DNA of 64,000 nt from Larkinella arboricola (GTDB lineage Bacteria > Bacteroidota > Bacteroidia > Cytophagales > Spirosomataceae). The notes under the pieces are model-generated. The model saw nothing but the letters and a program-made list of their open reading frames with translations. It made no database searches and was not told the origin of the DNA. Shown here piece by piece: positions 36,419-45,882 of the stretch (positions within the stretch are counted from its first letter, which is position 1; each line of letters begins with the position of its first letter). The position numbers were made by a program, and so were the translations under genes. The DNA lies in assembly GCF_003259745.1 (NCBI RefSeq), contig NZ_QLMC01000001.1, positions 1,240,001 through 1,304,000 of the forward strand. Direction: 5' to 3'.

Positions 36419-36846
36419 CCGCACTTCAAAAACTCAACACCCTGGCCGACCAGGACAAGGCCGCTAGACACCCTAGCTTTCCGGCTAAATACACACCATC
36501 AAGCAAGTACAGTGACCGCGACGCCAACGACTTGACGCGGTGCATTGTAGATTATCTCAATTTATCGGGTCATTTTGGTACCCGCCTTGCCAGTACGGGA
36601 ACCTACCGCGCCGACCTGCAAAAGTTTGTCCAGTCTCAGCAACGGGCCGGGTTGCCCGACGTATTCGGAGTCGTTGAAGGCCGAGCCGTTTTTATCGAAG
36701 TCAAAGTTAGAAAAGATCGGCTGTCGGATGTGCAGAAGCACACCATCAATCAGCTTGAGCAAGCCGGAGCCTGGGTGTATGTGGCTGATAACTTTCAGGG
36801 GTTTTACGACTGGTTCAAGGCCGAATTTCTAACCCCACCTTTTTGA
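36415..36846 (+). CDS. VRR-NUC domain nuclease
   Basis: 143 residues starting at GTG 36415, overlapping the previous stop by 4 bases. The C-terminal 90 residues are a PD-(D/E)XK-type VRR-NUC fold: QRAGLPDVFGVVEGRAVFIE with VKVRKDRLSDVQKHTINQL after it, giving the catalytic PD and ExK set. Virus-type replication-repair nuclease domains stand alone like this in phages and mobile elements; they probably resolve or process branched DNA during element replication. No other domain is attached. Confidence 0.8.
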   Translation: MTALQKLNTLADQDKAARHPSFPAKYTPSSKYSDRDANDLTRCIVDYLNLSGHFGTRLASTGTYRADLQKFVQSQQRAGLPDVFGVVEGRAVFIEVKVRKDRLSDVQKHTINQLEQAGAWVYVADNFQGFYDWFKAEFLTPPF

Positions 36847-36909
36847 ATCCCTCCGCTAACTAACAGGGTCGATACCCCGCAGCATCGACCCTGTTCAACA
36901 CTTTTCCAA

Positions 36910-38163
36910 ATGAATACTGAACAGAATAAAGATACGAAAAAGCCGCCAATCTTCGACATGACGGATGAGGAATTGGCCGACACCGCCGATATACCGTTTA
37001 CAGAGGAAGAACAAGAACCACCACCGCAGCAACCTGAAAAGAAAGACCTTCTTTTACAGCGGCTGTTAGATAAGGAAAAGTCTCTGGCAGAAGCCGCCAC
37101 AAAACCGGTTGTGTTCAGTCCTCCGCTGATCAGCCGGGATGAGATGGGAATTATTGGGCGGGGTACGGTCAATGTCATTCAAGGGGCTTTTGGGTCACAT
37201 AAATCCCGCTTTGCTGAATTATTGGCGTCTCTGATGCTCACGGTCAATGAGAGTATGAATCCCAAATTTTTAGGCTTCGCTCGCGCAGCGCTGGAACGGT
37301 TTTGCGTCTGCTACATTGATACCGAACGCAACCAAAATGAGGAACTCCCGTTTGCTATTCAGGGCATCAAGCAACGGGCGGGCTATCGGTTAGATGAGCT
37401 ACCGGAACAGTTCCGCTTTACCTCCATCAAAGGCGAAAAACGCAGCGAGCGATTTGAAGCCATCGATACGTTTATCCGTAGCGTTCGTAAGAGTACCACC
37501 CTGCATTTGGTCTGTCTGATTGATGTGGTCACCGATGCCATTGGAGATTTTAACGACCCTAAAGAATCGATGTCGTTATTTGATTTTATCGGCAACCTCT
37601 GTGATAACTACGACGCGACGTTTCTTTTGGTTATCCACCAGAATCCCGGTACCGAGAAAGCCAGAGGCCACACCGGCACTGAAGCCGCTAACAAAGCTAG
37701 CACCGTTTTTCAGATTGGGATTGAGAAAGATGCCAACGGCAACGACACCGACTTGATTAAGCTTCGTTACCTCAAATTGCGTTACGGGAAAAAGCCTGAA
37801 CATCTGTATTTGCAATTCTGCAAAGAATGGAATGGATTACGGTTAGCGGATGCGGAAGCGGTAGCCAATCATATTAACTACCGGAAGCATAAAGCCGACG
37901 CTGAGGATATTGCCGACCGCTTGACAAGTTTGCTGGCAGATGGCCCCATGACAAAAGGAAATGTCATAGAAACCCTGGAAGCTGAATTTGGGGCCAAAAA
38001 TGCCACGATTCGGGAACGTCTGAAGCAAGTGATCAACGATCAGCTCTTTATGACCAACGATCAGGGGGTATTGGTGAAATTGGGCGAATACCGCGAAGGC
38101 CGACAGCAGTTCTACCGGCTGGAGCCATTGGAGGAAGACCATGAGGCCGAAAGCGCCGATTAA
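36910..38163 (+). CDS. RepA-like AAA ATPase (AAA_25 type)
   Basis: 417 residues. After an acidic N-terminus, the RecA-like core has the P-loop variant GAFGSHKSR, the sensor strand VCYIDTERNQNEELPF, the Walker B strand LVCLIDVVTDAIGDF and VIHQNPGTEKARGHTGTEA. The C-terminal third looks like a winged-helix region (LLADGPMTKGNVIETLEAEF). Proteins of this type act as hexameric replicative helicases or loaders for plasmids and elements. It lies between the VRR-NUC and primase-like genes on the same strand. The P-loop lacks the second glycine of GxGKS; related element proteins also vary there. Confidence 0.78.
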   Translation: MNTEQNKDTKKPPIFDMTDEELADTADIPFTEEEQEPPPQQPEKKDLLLQRLLDKEKSLAEAATKPVVFSPPLISRDEMGIIGRGTVNVIQGAFGSHKSRFAELLASLMLTVNESMNPKFLGFARAALERFCVCYIDTERNQNEELPFAIQGIKQRAGYRLDELPEQFRFTSIKGEKRSERFEAIDTFIRSVRKSTTLHLVCLIDVVTDAIGDFNDPKESMSLFDFIGNLCDNYDATFLLVIHQNPGTEKARGHTGTEAANKASTVFQIGIEKDANGNDTDLIKLRYLKLRYGKKPEHLYLQFCKEWNGLRLADAEAVANHINYRKHKADAEDIADRLTSLLADGPMTKGNVIETLEAEFGAKNATIRERLKQVINDQLFMTNDQGVLVKLGEYREGRQQFYRLEPLEEDHEAESAD

Positions 38164-38164
38164 C

Positions 38165-38216
38165 GTTAGTGCTAACTGCTAAAGCCCTTATAGGGCCGCT
38201 GGCAGTTGGCACTAAC
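38165..38216. repeat. Long hairpin between the ATPase and primase-like genes
   Basis: Arms 38165-38179 and 38202-38216 pair at 14 of 15 positions and enclose a second palindrome GCCCTTATAGGGC (38184-38196). A third copy of the arm core, GCAGTTAGC, stands at 38255-38263, ending 2 bases before the ATG at 38266. This is the layout of an iteron/dyad or operator cluster. Confidence 0.75.
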
Positions 38217-38265
38217 CTTTATTACTGCCAAAATCATTTTAGCACCTACTCTAGCAGTTAGCAGC

Positions 38266-39438
38266 ATGGAACCGAACGCCCTACGTCCGAATCTGTTGGA
38301 CGTGCCGATTAGCTTTTTTGAGTACGATCACCAGCGCAACCATTTTGCCAATACACCCTCCCAGGAAACCACTTTACGGCGGATTGTCACCACCCGGTTT
38401 TACCGGTCTACGATTGAAGCGATCCGATCCGAAACCGATCCGATCCGGCAGGACCAGCTCAAGAAACAGCTTCCGGCTATTACACCCGTAGCCCTACTCT
38501 ACCACCGCCGACGCGAAACGACGTTTGCCCAAAAGATTAAGCAACAATGGCCGATGCTGATGGGGGATATTGACTGGAAAGATAATCCGGGCGTTGATAT
38601 GGCCGAACTGAAAAAACACCTGACGCGCTTGCCGTATGTATTGCTCTGTGCTTACTCCGTGCGGGGAGGACTTTGGTTTGTGGTGCGGTTACCGGATGAC
38701 CAGACCCCGGAAACGTTGACCGCTCACTTCCGATACTTGCAAAAGGTGTTCCTGGAAAAGTTCGGGATTGTACTCGATGCCAGCAAAGGTGGAAATCCGA
38801 CCCATTTACGATTTGTCAGCTATGACGCCGAACCGTATCTGAATGAAAACGCTACGGTGATGAAAGGGATTTACACACCGTCCTCAAAACCGACTTTCCG
38901 AACAAATCCGGCCCGACCAACGAAGCCTGTTGATCAACATGAGTTAGTGACCCGCCTGGTTCGCTTCACCCAAAATGCCGCTGAAGGCCAGCGGCACGAA
39001 ACGCTATTGAAAGCGGCCATTCTTGCGGGCGGCTATGTAGCCACCGGTAAGCTTGATGAATCAACCGCCGTTTATGCCCTGGAAACCGTAGCGAGTGAGT
39101 GGCCGAACTTTAGCAAGTCCCAAAAAACGATTCGTGACGGTATTGCCTATGGGTTAGCTAAACCAATTGTAGAGCCGCAGGCCCCATTACATTCATCCGT
39201 TGCTGAAGTAGTTCAAGCAAATAATAGGATTAAGGATGGTTACTGCACGGATGAAACGCCAGAAAAGCTAAATCCGATGATTACTGCCCAAAAAAATGTC
39301 CGGTCCGAACCGGTTAATTCTGATAGGGACTTTTGGCAAATAAACTTCTTTGAATGGCAGCGAACACATCCGCCGTTTAATCAACTTGGTTTGGTGTCGC
39401 TGAGAAGATTAGGGACTGAGAACCCGAACAAGAATTAA
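38266..39438 (+). CDS. BT4734/BF3469-type N-terminal domain protein (primase-like, VirE_N family)
   Basis: 390 residues from ATG 38266; a GTG-started frame from 38206 would run through the hairpin region and was not used. Residues 10-200 match the family found next to helicases in Bacteroidota elements: ISFFEYDHQRNHFANTPSQE, LMGDIDWKDNPGVDMAELKK, PYVLLCAYSVRGGLWFVVRL and DASKGGNPTHLRFVSYDAEP. The fold is taken to be related to primase/polymerase domains (inference). The second part (about 250-320) is a helical PriCT-like region. It probably primes element replication with the RepA-like ATPase encoded before it. Confidence 0.78.
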   Translation: MEPNALRPNLLDVPISFFEYDHQRNHFANTPSQETTLRRIVTTRFYRSTIEAIRSETDPIRQDQLKKQLPAITPVALLYHRRRETTFAQKIKQQWPMLMGDIDWKDNPGVDMAELKKHLTRLPYVLLCAYSVRGGLWFVVRLPDDQTPETLTAHFRYLQKVFLEKFGIVLDASKGGNPTHLRFVSYDAEPYLNENATVMKGIYTPSSKPTFRTNPARPTKPVDQHELVTRLVRFTQNAAEGQRHETLLKAAILAGGYVATGKLDESTAVYALETVASEWPNFSKSQKTIRDGIAYGLAKPIVEPQAPLHSSVAEVVQANNRIKDGYCTDETPEKLNPMITAQKNVRSEPVNSDRDFWQINFFEWQRTHPPFNQLGLVSLRRLGTENPNKN

Positions 39439-40060
39439 TTATTTTTTACCTACGAATTATTGGAAAAGACGAGTGATTTTACCTTTCTACCTTGTTGAAT
39501 ACACAGCGTCAATTAACTTTATACAAGTCTTAACCTTATTAGTTCTATTGGGGAGTTTCAAGCAAAGTATTTTTCCTTTTACATCCATTTGGAACTGATA
39601 CAGAAAGCAGGTCTGCGTTATCAACCTCCTTCGTTCAGACGGCCTTGGATATAAAAGCCCAAACCAGCTAGGCGGGGAATTTGATTCAGCCGTATCGCCA
39701 GAAGGACCTGACGTTTCGAGAGAATGCGGAAAAGCTTAATGCGAATGAGTACCGCACCCGGCGGGAAAATTGTTCTGGCCGATTTCCTTCCATCGACTGT
39801 GGAAACGATTCTAGGTATGAGAATAAGCCAATCAACAATTAATTAGTCTTCATCAGAAGTTTATAATAGAACTAATATATAGTCCTTGAAAATTAATATA
39901 TATAATGCATAATATCATGTTGTGTATATCTTTAATTAATTTAAGGTCAATAAACTAGCAGGGTGTAAATCAAACCTATCTCTACCATTGGATACTATCC
40001 GACAGTTCTATTTATTGCCTGGTCCTTTTCCAAGCCTCCTGAATCTTTCGACTTTTCTCA
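39439..40060. other. AT-rich junction with a recombinase-like remnant
   Basis: 620 bases without a gene. At 39687-39785 a plus-strand frame reads QPYRQKDLTFRENAEKLNAN and EYRTRRENC, resembling the serine-recombinase segment with LNxxGYRTRxG, but it has no start and soon stops. The last 200 bases are strongly AT-rich. It marks the seam between the replication module and the defence operon. Confidence 0.4.
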
Positions 40061-42961
40061 ATGACTGAATTGAATCATGCACCTAATTCTTCACAGCTAA
40101 AGGCAATAGCTACCTTGGAAGGCCCCTTGTTAATCATCGCGGGCCCCGGTTCAGGAAAAACCAAAACCCTAGTAGATCGTATTGTTCGGCTAATTGAACA
40201 AGGCATCCCCGCTGAGGATTTGTTCGTAGCTACCTTTACCGAAAAAGCGGCCAAGGAACTGGTCACCCGAATTTCTAATCAATTATTGAGGTTGGATATT
40301 AGGGTTAATCTTAATGAGATGTACCTTGGTACACTCCATTCTTTGTTTCTGCGCCTGCTTGAAGAATATCGTGAGTACACTCGATTCAAACGTAGTTACA
40401 GAATTTTGGATGACTTCGACCAGCAATTTCTCATTTACCGGAATATTAGCCGATTTGATGAGATTCAGAATGTTGACGTTTTGACTGGGCCGCCGACTCG
40501 CTCTCGTTGGGAGAGAGCATCCTCATTAGTCAGACTGCTTGGCAAAGTGTCGGAAGAGTATATAGATGCTATTACCCTTTCTAATTCCGCCGATTTAGCT
40601 GTCCAGGTTTTAGGTCAAACTTATATCCTATATAGGGAAATCCTGCTAGAAGAAAATGTATTGGATTTCGCTGTTATCCAGACCGAGCTTTTGCATCTGC
40701 TCGAAACTCAGCCTCAGATATTGTCTCGACTCCAAGAGAAGTTTAAATACCTGATGATCGATGAGTACCAGGATACCAATACAATCCAGGAGCGGATCGT
40801 GCTGCTGTTAGCGGATGCCAAACATAACTTGTGTGTTGTGGGGGATGACGATCAGGGGCTTTATCGGTTTCGTGGAGCATCCATCCGGAACATCCTTGAA
40901 TTTCCAAATCATTTTGCACCAAGCGAATGCACGACCATTCGGCTTGAGACAAATTACCGGTCGCATCCTGATATTATCGCGTTTTATAACGACTGGATGG
41001 CTCGCCTTGACTGGTCGGGAGGTACATCCACTTGCTTTCGATACGATAAAACGATCATACCTCGTCCGGGAAGCTTTCATTCATCGCCTTCTGTAATCCG
41101 CGTGGGCGCATCAGGGAGTTTTGAGCGCTATTGCGAGGAGGTATTGGCCTTCATTCGCCAACTGGAAAACTCGGGTAAAATTTCCGATTACAATCAGATT
41201 GCTATGCTATTCCGGTCGGTACGTAACGATCAGGTGCTGGCACTGGCCGCGTTTCTGGAAGACAATGGTGTACCGGTTTTCTCACCTCGTTCAGCCCTGT
41301 TCTTCGAACGCGACGAAATTAAACTACTGCTGGGAGCCCTAGTTTTCTTGTTCCCTAATCTGTTCGAAGACTTAAAGTGGCAGGAAGACGCCCAACTCGG
41401 CATCTGGGACCGATACACCGAGTGGAAACAATTCTTCGCAGATGCACTCCGAGCTGACAAAAATAAACACCGTGACTTGATCTTGTGGGTACGACAGACA
41501 GCCAAAATTCACGCAACGATGGCCAGTTCGACTACCTATGCGCTGGCAGCTCTGCTCTATCAACTTCTTGAGTTCCCTATGTTTGCTGAGTTCCTGGAGG
41601 TGGACATGAATGATAAAAAGCGTAACCTTCGAGCTGCGTTTAACATTGCCCTTCTTTCCAAAATTCTTTACCGCTTCGAGTATCTATATGATGTTACGAT
41701 TCTGACGCCGAAGAAACTTCAATCGGTCCTGCAAAGTTTTTTTAACCAGTATTTACGTTTCGTTTACGAAGGCGGCATTCAGGAATACGAGGATTTCGAC
41801 GAGATGGCTCCATCGGGCTGTGTCTCGTTTATGACGATTCACCAGGCGAAAGGCCTGGAGTTTCCAATTGTTATGGTGGGGTCCCTCAATGGGGTGCCAC
41901 GTTCCCAAACGGAACCGGTCGATTTGACTGCCTACCTTTCTAAGCCACCCTTTGAGCCCACCACGGAGACGCACCGCTTTGACTTTTGGCGGCTTTACTA
42001 TACGGCTTTCTCCCGCCCGCAGAATCTGCTGGTCCTCACAACTTATGAGAAACAAGGGCAAGGACGTAGCCCGTCCAAGTATTTCGATGAGGTATATTGG
42101 TCTTTACCATCGTGGAGGGATGCCCGCTTTAGACTGGACGACTTTGTGTTCGATTCGCTCAAACCAGTCAATCTCAAGCATGAATATTCTTTTACTTCGC
42201 ACATTTTGCTTTATGAGAATTGCCCGTTGCAGTATAAGTTTTACAAAGAACTGGAGTTTGTAGAAGTTCGGACGGGGGGCGTACTTGGTGGCTCGCTGCT
42301 CCACCAGACTATCGAAGACATTCATCGCCACGTGTTACGTGGGGAACCGCACCACGAACTGACCGATGAAAAAATAAAGGGATGGTATGATCTCAACTAT
42401 TACTTATTGGCTAAGCAACAGCGTACCCAACTCCGGCAGGCCCAGTTAGATGCGCTATACCGGCAGATTTTGCGTTACCGGGATCGACAGGCCAATCAAT
42501 GGCATCTGATCCGCGAAGCTGAAGTCGATGTGTCGCTGGTGAAAGAGGACTATATACTAAAGGGGACAATTGACCTCATTGAAGGCGAAAACGGGACGGT
42601 GGAACTGGTAGATTTTAAGTCGGGCGACAAGCCGGACGTAAACACAACCGACCCCCGGCTGAAGAAACAACTCAACCAATACCGGCGTCAGTTGGAGATT
42701 TACGCACACCTGGTGGAGGAGCGGACAGGGCAGACGGTTTCGCGAATGAATTTGTATTACCCGAAGGAGGAAAGCGGTAGCCCCTATGTATCGTTCCCCT
42801 ACAACCGTGACAATGTAGCTGTTACAGTGGGATCATTTGATGAAGTCGTCAAGAAAATTGAAGCGCATGACTACGACATGGCCCACACGCCTAAAACCGA
42901 AAAACTTTGTGGTGACTGCGACATGCGGTATCATTGTAACCCCACAAAGTTTTCGCTCTAA
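40061..42961 (+). CDS. UvrD/Rep helicase fused to a Cas4/RecB-like iron-sulfur nuclease
   Basis: 966 residues. An SF1A helicase fills about 1-690: GPGSGKT at 28-34, Walker B YLMIDEYQDT with D234-E235, VGDDDQGLYRFRGA, LETNYRSHPDIIAF, VSFMTIHQAKGLEFPIVMVG and YYTAFSRPQNLLVLT. The C-terminal 260 residues are a PD-(D/E)XK nuclease: D838 in GTIDLIEG, D851-x-K853 in LVDFKSG, QYRRQLEIYAHL, plus four cysteines (C721; C950, C953, C959) set as in Cas4/AddB iron-sulfur clusters. Expected action: unwinding and degrading DNA ends. First gene of a four-gene operon with the QxK nuclease, methylase and Res protein; 28 bases to the next gene. Confidence 0.88.
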   Translation: MTELNHAPNSSQLKAIATLEGPLLIIAGPGSGKTKTLVDRIVRLIEQGIPAEDLFVATFTEKAAKELVTRISNQLLRLDIRVNLNEMYLGTLHSLFLRLLEEYREYTRFKRSYRILDDFDQQFLIYRNISRFDEIQNVDVLTGPPTRSRWERASSLVRLLGKVSEEYIDAITLSNSADLAVQVLGQTYILYREILLEENVLDFAVIQTELLHLLETQPQILSRLQEKFKYLMIDEYQDTNTIQERIVLLLADAKHNLCVVGDDDQGLYRFRGASIRNILEFPNHFAPSECTTIRLETNYRSHPDIIAFYNDWMARLDWSGGTSTCFRYDKTIIPRPGSFHSSPSVIRVGASGSFERYCEEVLAFIRQLENSGKISDYNQIAMLFRSVRNDQVLALAAFLEDNGVPVFSPRSALFFERDEIKLLLGALVFLFPNLFEDLKWQEDAQLGIWDRYTEWKQFFADALRADKNKHRDLILWVRQTAKIHATMASSTTYALAALLYQLLEFPMFAEFLEVDMNDKKRNLRAAFNIALLSKILYRFEYLYDVTILTPKKLQSVLQSFFNQYLRFVYEGGIQEYEDFDEMAPSGCVSFMTIHQAKGLEFPIVMVGSLNGVPRSQTEPVDLTAYLSKPPFEPTTETHRFDFWRLYYTAFSRPQNLLVLTTYEKQGQGRSPSKYFDEVYWSLPSWRDARFRLDDFVFDSLKPVNLKHEYSFTSHILLYENCPLQYKFYKELEFVEVRTGGVLGGSLLHQTIEDIHRHVLRGEPHHELTDEKIKGWYDLNYYLLAKQQRTQLRQAQLDALYRQILRYRDRQANQWHLIREAEVDVSLVKEDYILKGTIDLIEGENGTVELVDFKSGDKPDVNTTDPRLKKQLNQYRRQLEIYAHLVEERTGQTVSRMNLYYPKEESGSPYVSFPYNRDNVAVTVGSFDEVVKKIEAHDYDMAHTPKTEKLCGDCDMRYHCNPTKFSL

Positions 42962-42989
42962 CTGGGTAGGAATTAAACGACATAATTAG

Positions 42990-43913
42990 ATGAGTGGAAT
43001 TTTAACTAAGATCCATCAGCAGTTCATGGCCAGCAAGGACGTAGTTTCGTTCATTAAACTCTTCTCGGTTGTTACATGGGAGAAAATTGCTTTTGTCAGG
43101 AGACAGAAAGGACTTAAATTCCATGAGGTCACGGCCACGCAAAACCTCCTTTTTCAATTTCGCCTGTTAGCAGAAGCCAATCCCAGTGGTGTGATTATGT
43201 ATGAAGCAGATAGCGAAAAGACGAATGGCAATGACATTGAGCTGTACATTAAAATCAACGGCCGGTATATATTTTTTGCCTGCCAAGCCAAGATTGTCTA
43301 TGATAAGAGTAGCGCAAGAAGACCAGATACGTATGATTCGATTAAACACTTGATAAATAAAAAAACACCCAATCCTGAAGAACAGATCGAAAGTCTGTTA
43401 CGATATGCGAAGAGGAAAGGGGGTATCCCCATTTACCTTTTTTACAATTATTGCGCCGATCAAAAAACAGTAAACGATATTGTCCAGTCCTCATCGGAAA
43501 ATATCGAAGTATATGGATGTTCATACGTAGATGCAAGGTCATTGATAGGAAACTATTACTCTATCAATGACTGGCATACGATACCAACCTTTAGATCACT
43601 GCATATTCAACAGGCAAAGCCTTTTTATAAACTTTTTGAGACTATGGAATTGTCTGATACATCGATTAATTTGAGGGATATGCTTCGGTCGGCCAATCTC
43701 GAAAACACTGATGATAACCTAACACAATATGAGCGACCGTTTGATGAAGATGGCAATAACTGGGTTTCAACAAATGAGGCCTTGCCAAGAAGGCAGAAGA
43801 GTAGAAAGAAAAGTCAGGAAGGCACCGAGGACGCTGGGTTTGCCCCAAGGTACAGGTTGGTTATCAACGACCTGCAGATTGATTCTCCTTTAGCTCAGTG
43901 GCTTTTCCTATAG
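42990..43913 (+). CDS. Mrr-like QxK nuclease-fold protein (DUF6615-like), unknown role
   Basis: 307 residues. The N-terminal 110 residues look like a PD-(D/E)XK fold of the QxK kind: Glu46 in FHEVTATQNLL, Asp82 in NGNDIELYI and Q99-A100-K101 in IFFACQAKIVYDK. The same Gln replaces Glu in Mrr enzymes. The middle part (GIPIYLFYNYCADQ; GCSYVDARSLIG) resembles single-domain proteins of the DUF6615 sort; the match is from memory. The C-terminal 80 residues are basic and disordered-looking, then hydrophobic. It lies inside the restriction operon and overlaps an upstream alternative start of the methylase. It could be an effector nuclease. Confidence 0.6.
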   Translation: MSGILTKIHQQFMASKDVVSFIKLFSVVTWEKIAFVRRQKGLKFHEVTATQNLLFQFRLLAEANPSGVIMYEADSEKTNGNDIELYIKINGRYIFFACQAKIVYDKSSARRPDTYDSIKHLINKKTPNPEEQIESLLRYAKRKGGIPIYLFYNYCADQKTVNDIVQSSSENIEVYGCSYVDARSLIGNYYSINDWHTIPTFRSLHIQQAKPFYKLFETMELSDTSINLRDMLRSANLENTDDNLTQYERPFDEDGNNWVSTNEALPRRQKSRKKSQEGTEDAGFAPRYRLVINDLQIDSPLAQWLFL

Positions 43914-43918
43914 ATTTA

Positions 43919-45871
43919 ATGAACACACTTTACAACATGCAAACTAACCTTAACCTCAACGCCCGTACTCGGCAGGAGGAAACCACCGTAGAAAATTACC
44001 AGTTTGAACCCATCAAAGGTTACCCCATGCTCCAGTGGCAGGGAAAACGGCCGTTTACCAGTACGCAGTTCTACCCCGCTCAACTTAAAGAAACCTACGG
44101 CGAAGAGACCGATGGTTGGATAAACCAGATCTTCTGGGGAGACAACCTTCAAGTCATGAGTCACTTGCTGAAGAAGTTTAGGGGGCAGGTGGATTTGATT
44201 TACATTGACCCGCCGTTCGACTCGAAGGCGGATTATAAGAAGAAGATTCAACTACGTGGTAAAGCCGTTGCCAACGACGCCACCGCTTTTGAGGAAAAGC
44301 AGTATACTGACATTTGGACCAATGACGAGTACTTGCAGTTTATGTATGAACGTTTGGTAATATTACGGGAATTGTTAGCCGAAACGGGTTCTCTGTATCT
44401 ACACTGTGACTATCATAAAAATCATTACTTAAGATGTTTATTGGATGAAGTTTTTGGGCAAAGTAATTTTAAGAACGAGATAATTTGGAAAAGACGAGGA
44501 GGACGAACGACTACAGGTGAATCAAATTTATTTGAGTCAGTAACGGAAACGATATTTTGGTACGTCAAATCGGAGAATTATACTTACCATCAGCTTTTTT
44601 CGAAAGAAGAATCAGAAAAATATATTAAAGAAAAATTTACAAATAGAGATGCTGATGGCAGACTATATCAATTAACTGCTCTTAATTCGCCAAATCCTCG
44701 GCCAAATCTTATCTATGATTATAAAGGTTATAAACCTCATTCAAATGGCTGGAGTGTTTCTTACGAAACAATGCTAAGATATGAAGAAGAAGGCAAATTG
44801 TATTTTCCCGAAGATAAGACAAAAAGAATACGTCGCAAGCAATATCTAGATGAATGGGAAGGAAAAGTTGTACAGTCCCTTTGGACTGATGTTTTCACTA
44901 TAAATTCCCAAGCGGAAGAGAGGGTAGATTACCCTACTCAAAAACCAGAGGCACTACTTGAACGAATACTAAAAACTTCCACCAATCCTGGCGACCTCGT
45001 TTTTGACTGCTTTATGGGCAGTGGCACTACGCAAGCTGTAGCCATGAAACTTGGTCGGCGGTTTCTGGGGGCTGATATCAACCTCGGCGCTATTCAGACC
45101 ACTACCAAACGGCTTGTCAGAGTGGCTCAGGAACTGAACGCCAAACTGCCCGATGGCAAGGTTTATACCGGCTTTCAGGTCTATAACGTCAACCACTACG
45201 ACGTATTCCGCAATCCGCTCGAAGCTAAAGAAATCCTAATGAAAGCGCTCGAAGTGGAACCTGCCCCCGCCGGTGGGTTGTGGGACGGTGAAAAAGACGG
45301 GCGCATGGTCAAGGTCATGCCCGTCAACCGGATTGCTACCCGCGCCGACCTCAACGACCTGCTGGCCAACATCGACCTGCGCGCCTACCAGATCCGCAAA
45401 GACGCAAGCCCTAACCGCCCCGTCGAACATATCACGCTCGTTTGTATGGGTCACGAACCCGACCTGGCTGCGCAGCTCAAAGCCGAAGTCAAGCAGATGG
45501 GTTACCTCATCGACGTAGAGGTTGTGGATGTCCTGCGCGATCGCTCGAAGCTTGAATTCAAGCGTGACGCCGAGGCCGTGGTAACTATCGAGAACAACCA
45601 GCTACTGATCCGGGAGTTCTACCCGATGAACCTGCTCCAAAAACTTTCGCTCATGAAAGAGGACGCGGGTGACTGGAAAGAACTGGTCGAATCAGTCTTG
45701 ATTGACTGGAACTACGACGGGGCCGTGCTCGAACCTACCACGGTCGATATTCCCGAAGGTAACGCCCTCGTGCGTGGCGTATACCCTTTACCGGCAAATC
45801 ACGGAACGATCCGCGTAAAAATTACGGACTTGCTATCCGAATCCCTTGAACTAACCGTAGAACCGTTTTAA
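43919..45871 (+). CDS. Type III-like DNA methyltransferase (Mod)
   Basis: 650 residues from the ATG at 43919; a GTG at 43898 would overlap the previous gene by 16 bases. Catalytic motif IV is DPPF at 97-100 (LIYIDPPFDSKADY) and the SAM motif I follows at about 365-371 (DCFMGSGTTQAVAMKLGRRF), the beta-class order of N6-adenine/N4-cytosine enzymes such as Mod. A central region (about 170-330), more AT-rich than the ends, is the likely target-recognition part. The last 180 residues are not classic Mod and may contact Res. It lies 11 bases before the res-like gene. It would protect host DNA by methylation. Confidence 0.88.
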   Translation: MNTLYNMQTNLNLNARTRQEETTVENYQFEPIKGYPMLQWQGKRPFTSTQFYPAQLKETYGEETDGWINQIFWGDNLQVMSHLLKKFRGQVDLIYIDPPFDSKADYKKKIQLRGKAVANDATAFEEKQYTDIWTNDEYLQFMYERLVILRELLAETGSLYLHCDYHKNHYLRCLLDEVFGQSNFKNEIIWKRRGGRTTTGESNLFESVTETIFWYVKSENYTYHQLFSKEESEKYIKEKFTNRDADGRLYQLTALNSPNPRPNLIYDYKGYKPHSNGWSVSYETMLRYEEEGKLYFPEDKTKRIRRKQYLDEWEGKVVQSLWTDVFTINSQAEERVDYPTQKPEALLERILKTSTNPGDLVFDCFMGSGTTQAVAMKLGRRFLGADINLGAIQTTTKRLVRVAQELNAKLPDGKVYTGFQVYNVNHYDVFRNPLEAKEILMKALEVEPAPAGGLWDGEKDGRMVKVMPVNRIATRADLNDLLANIDLRAYQIRKDASPNRPVEHITLVCMGHEPDLAAQLKAEVKQMGYLIDVEVVDVLRDRSKLEFKRDAEAVVTIENNQLLIREFYPMNLLQKLSLMKEDAGDWKELVESVLIDWNYDGAVLEPTTVDIPEGNALVRGVYPLPANHGTIRVKITDLLSESLELTVEPF

Positions 45872-45882
45872 CTGACCTACTC

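Noticed and set aside
38206-38265. GTG-started extension of the primase-like gene
   Set aside because: It would begin inside the hairpin arm and adds 20 residues without family similarity; ATG 38266 is better.
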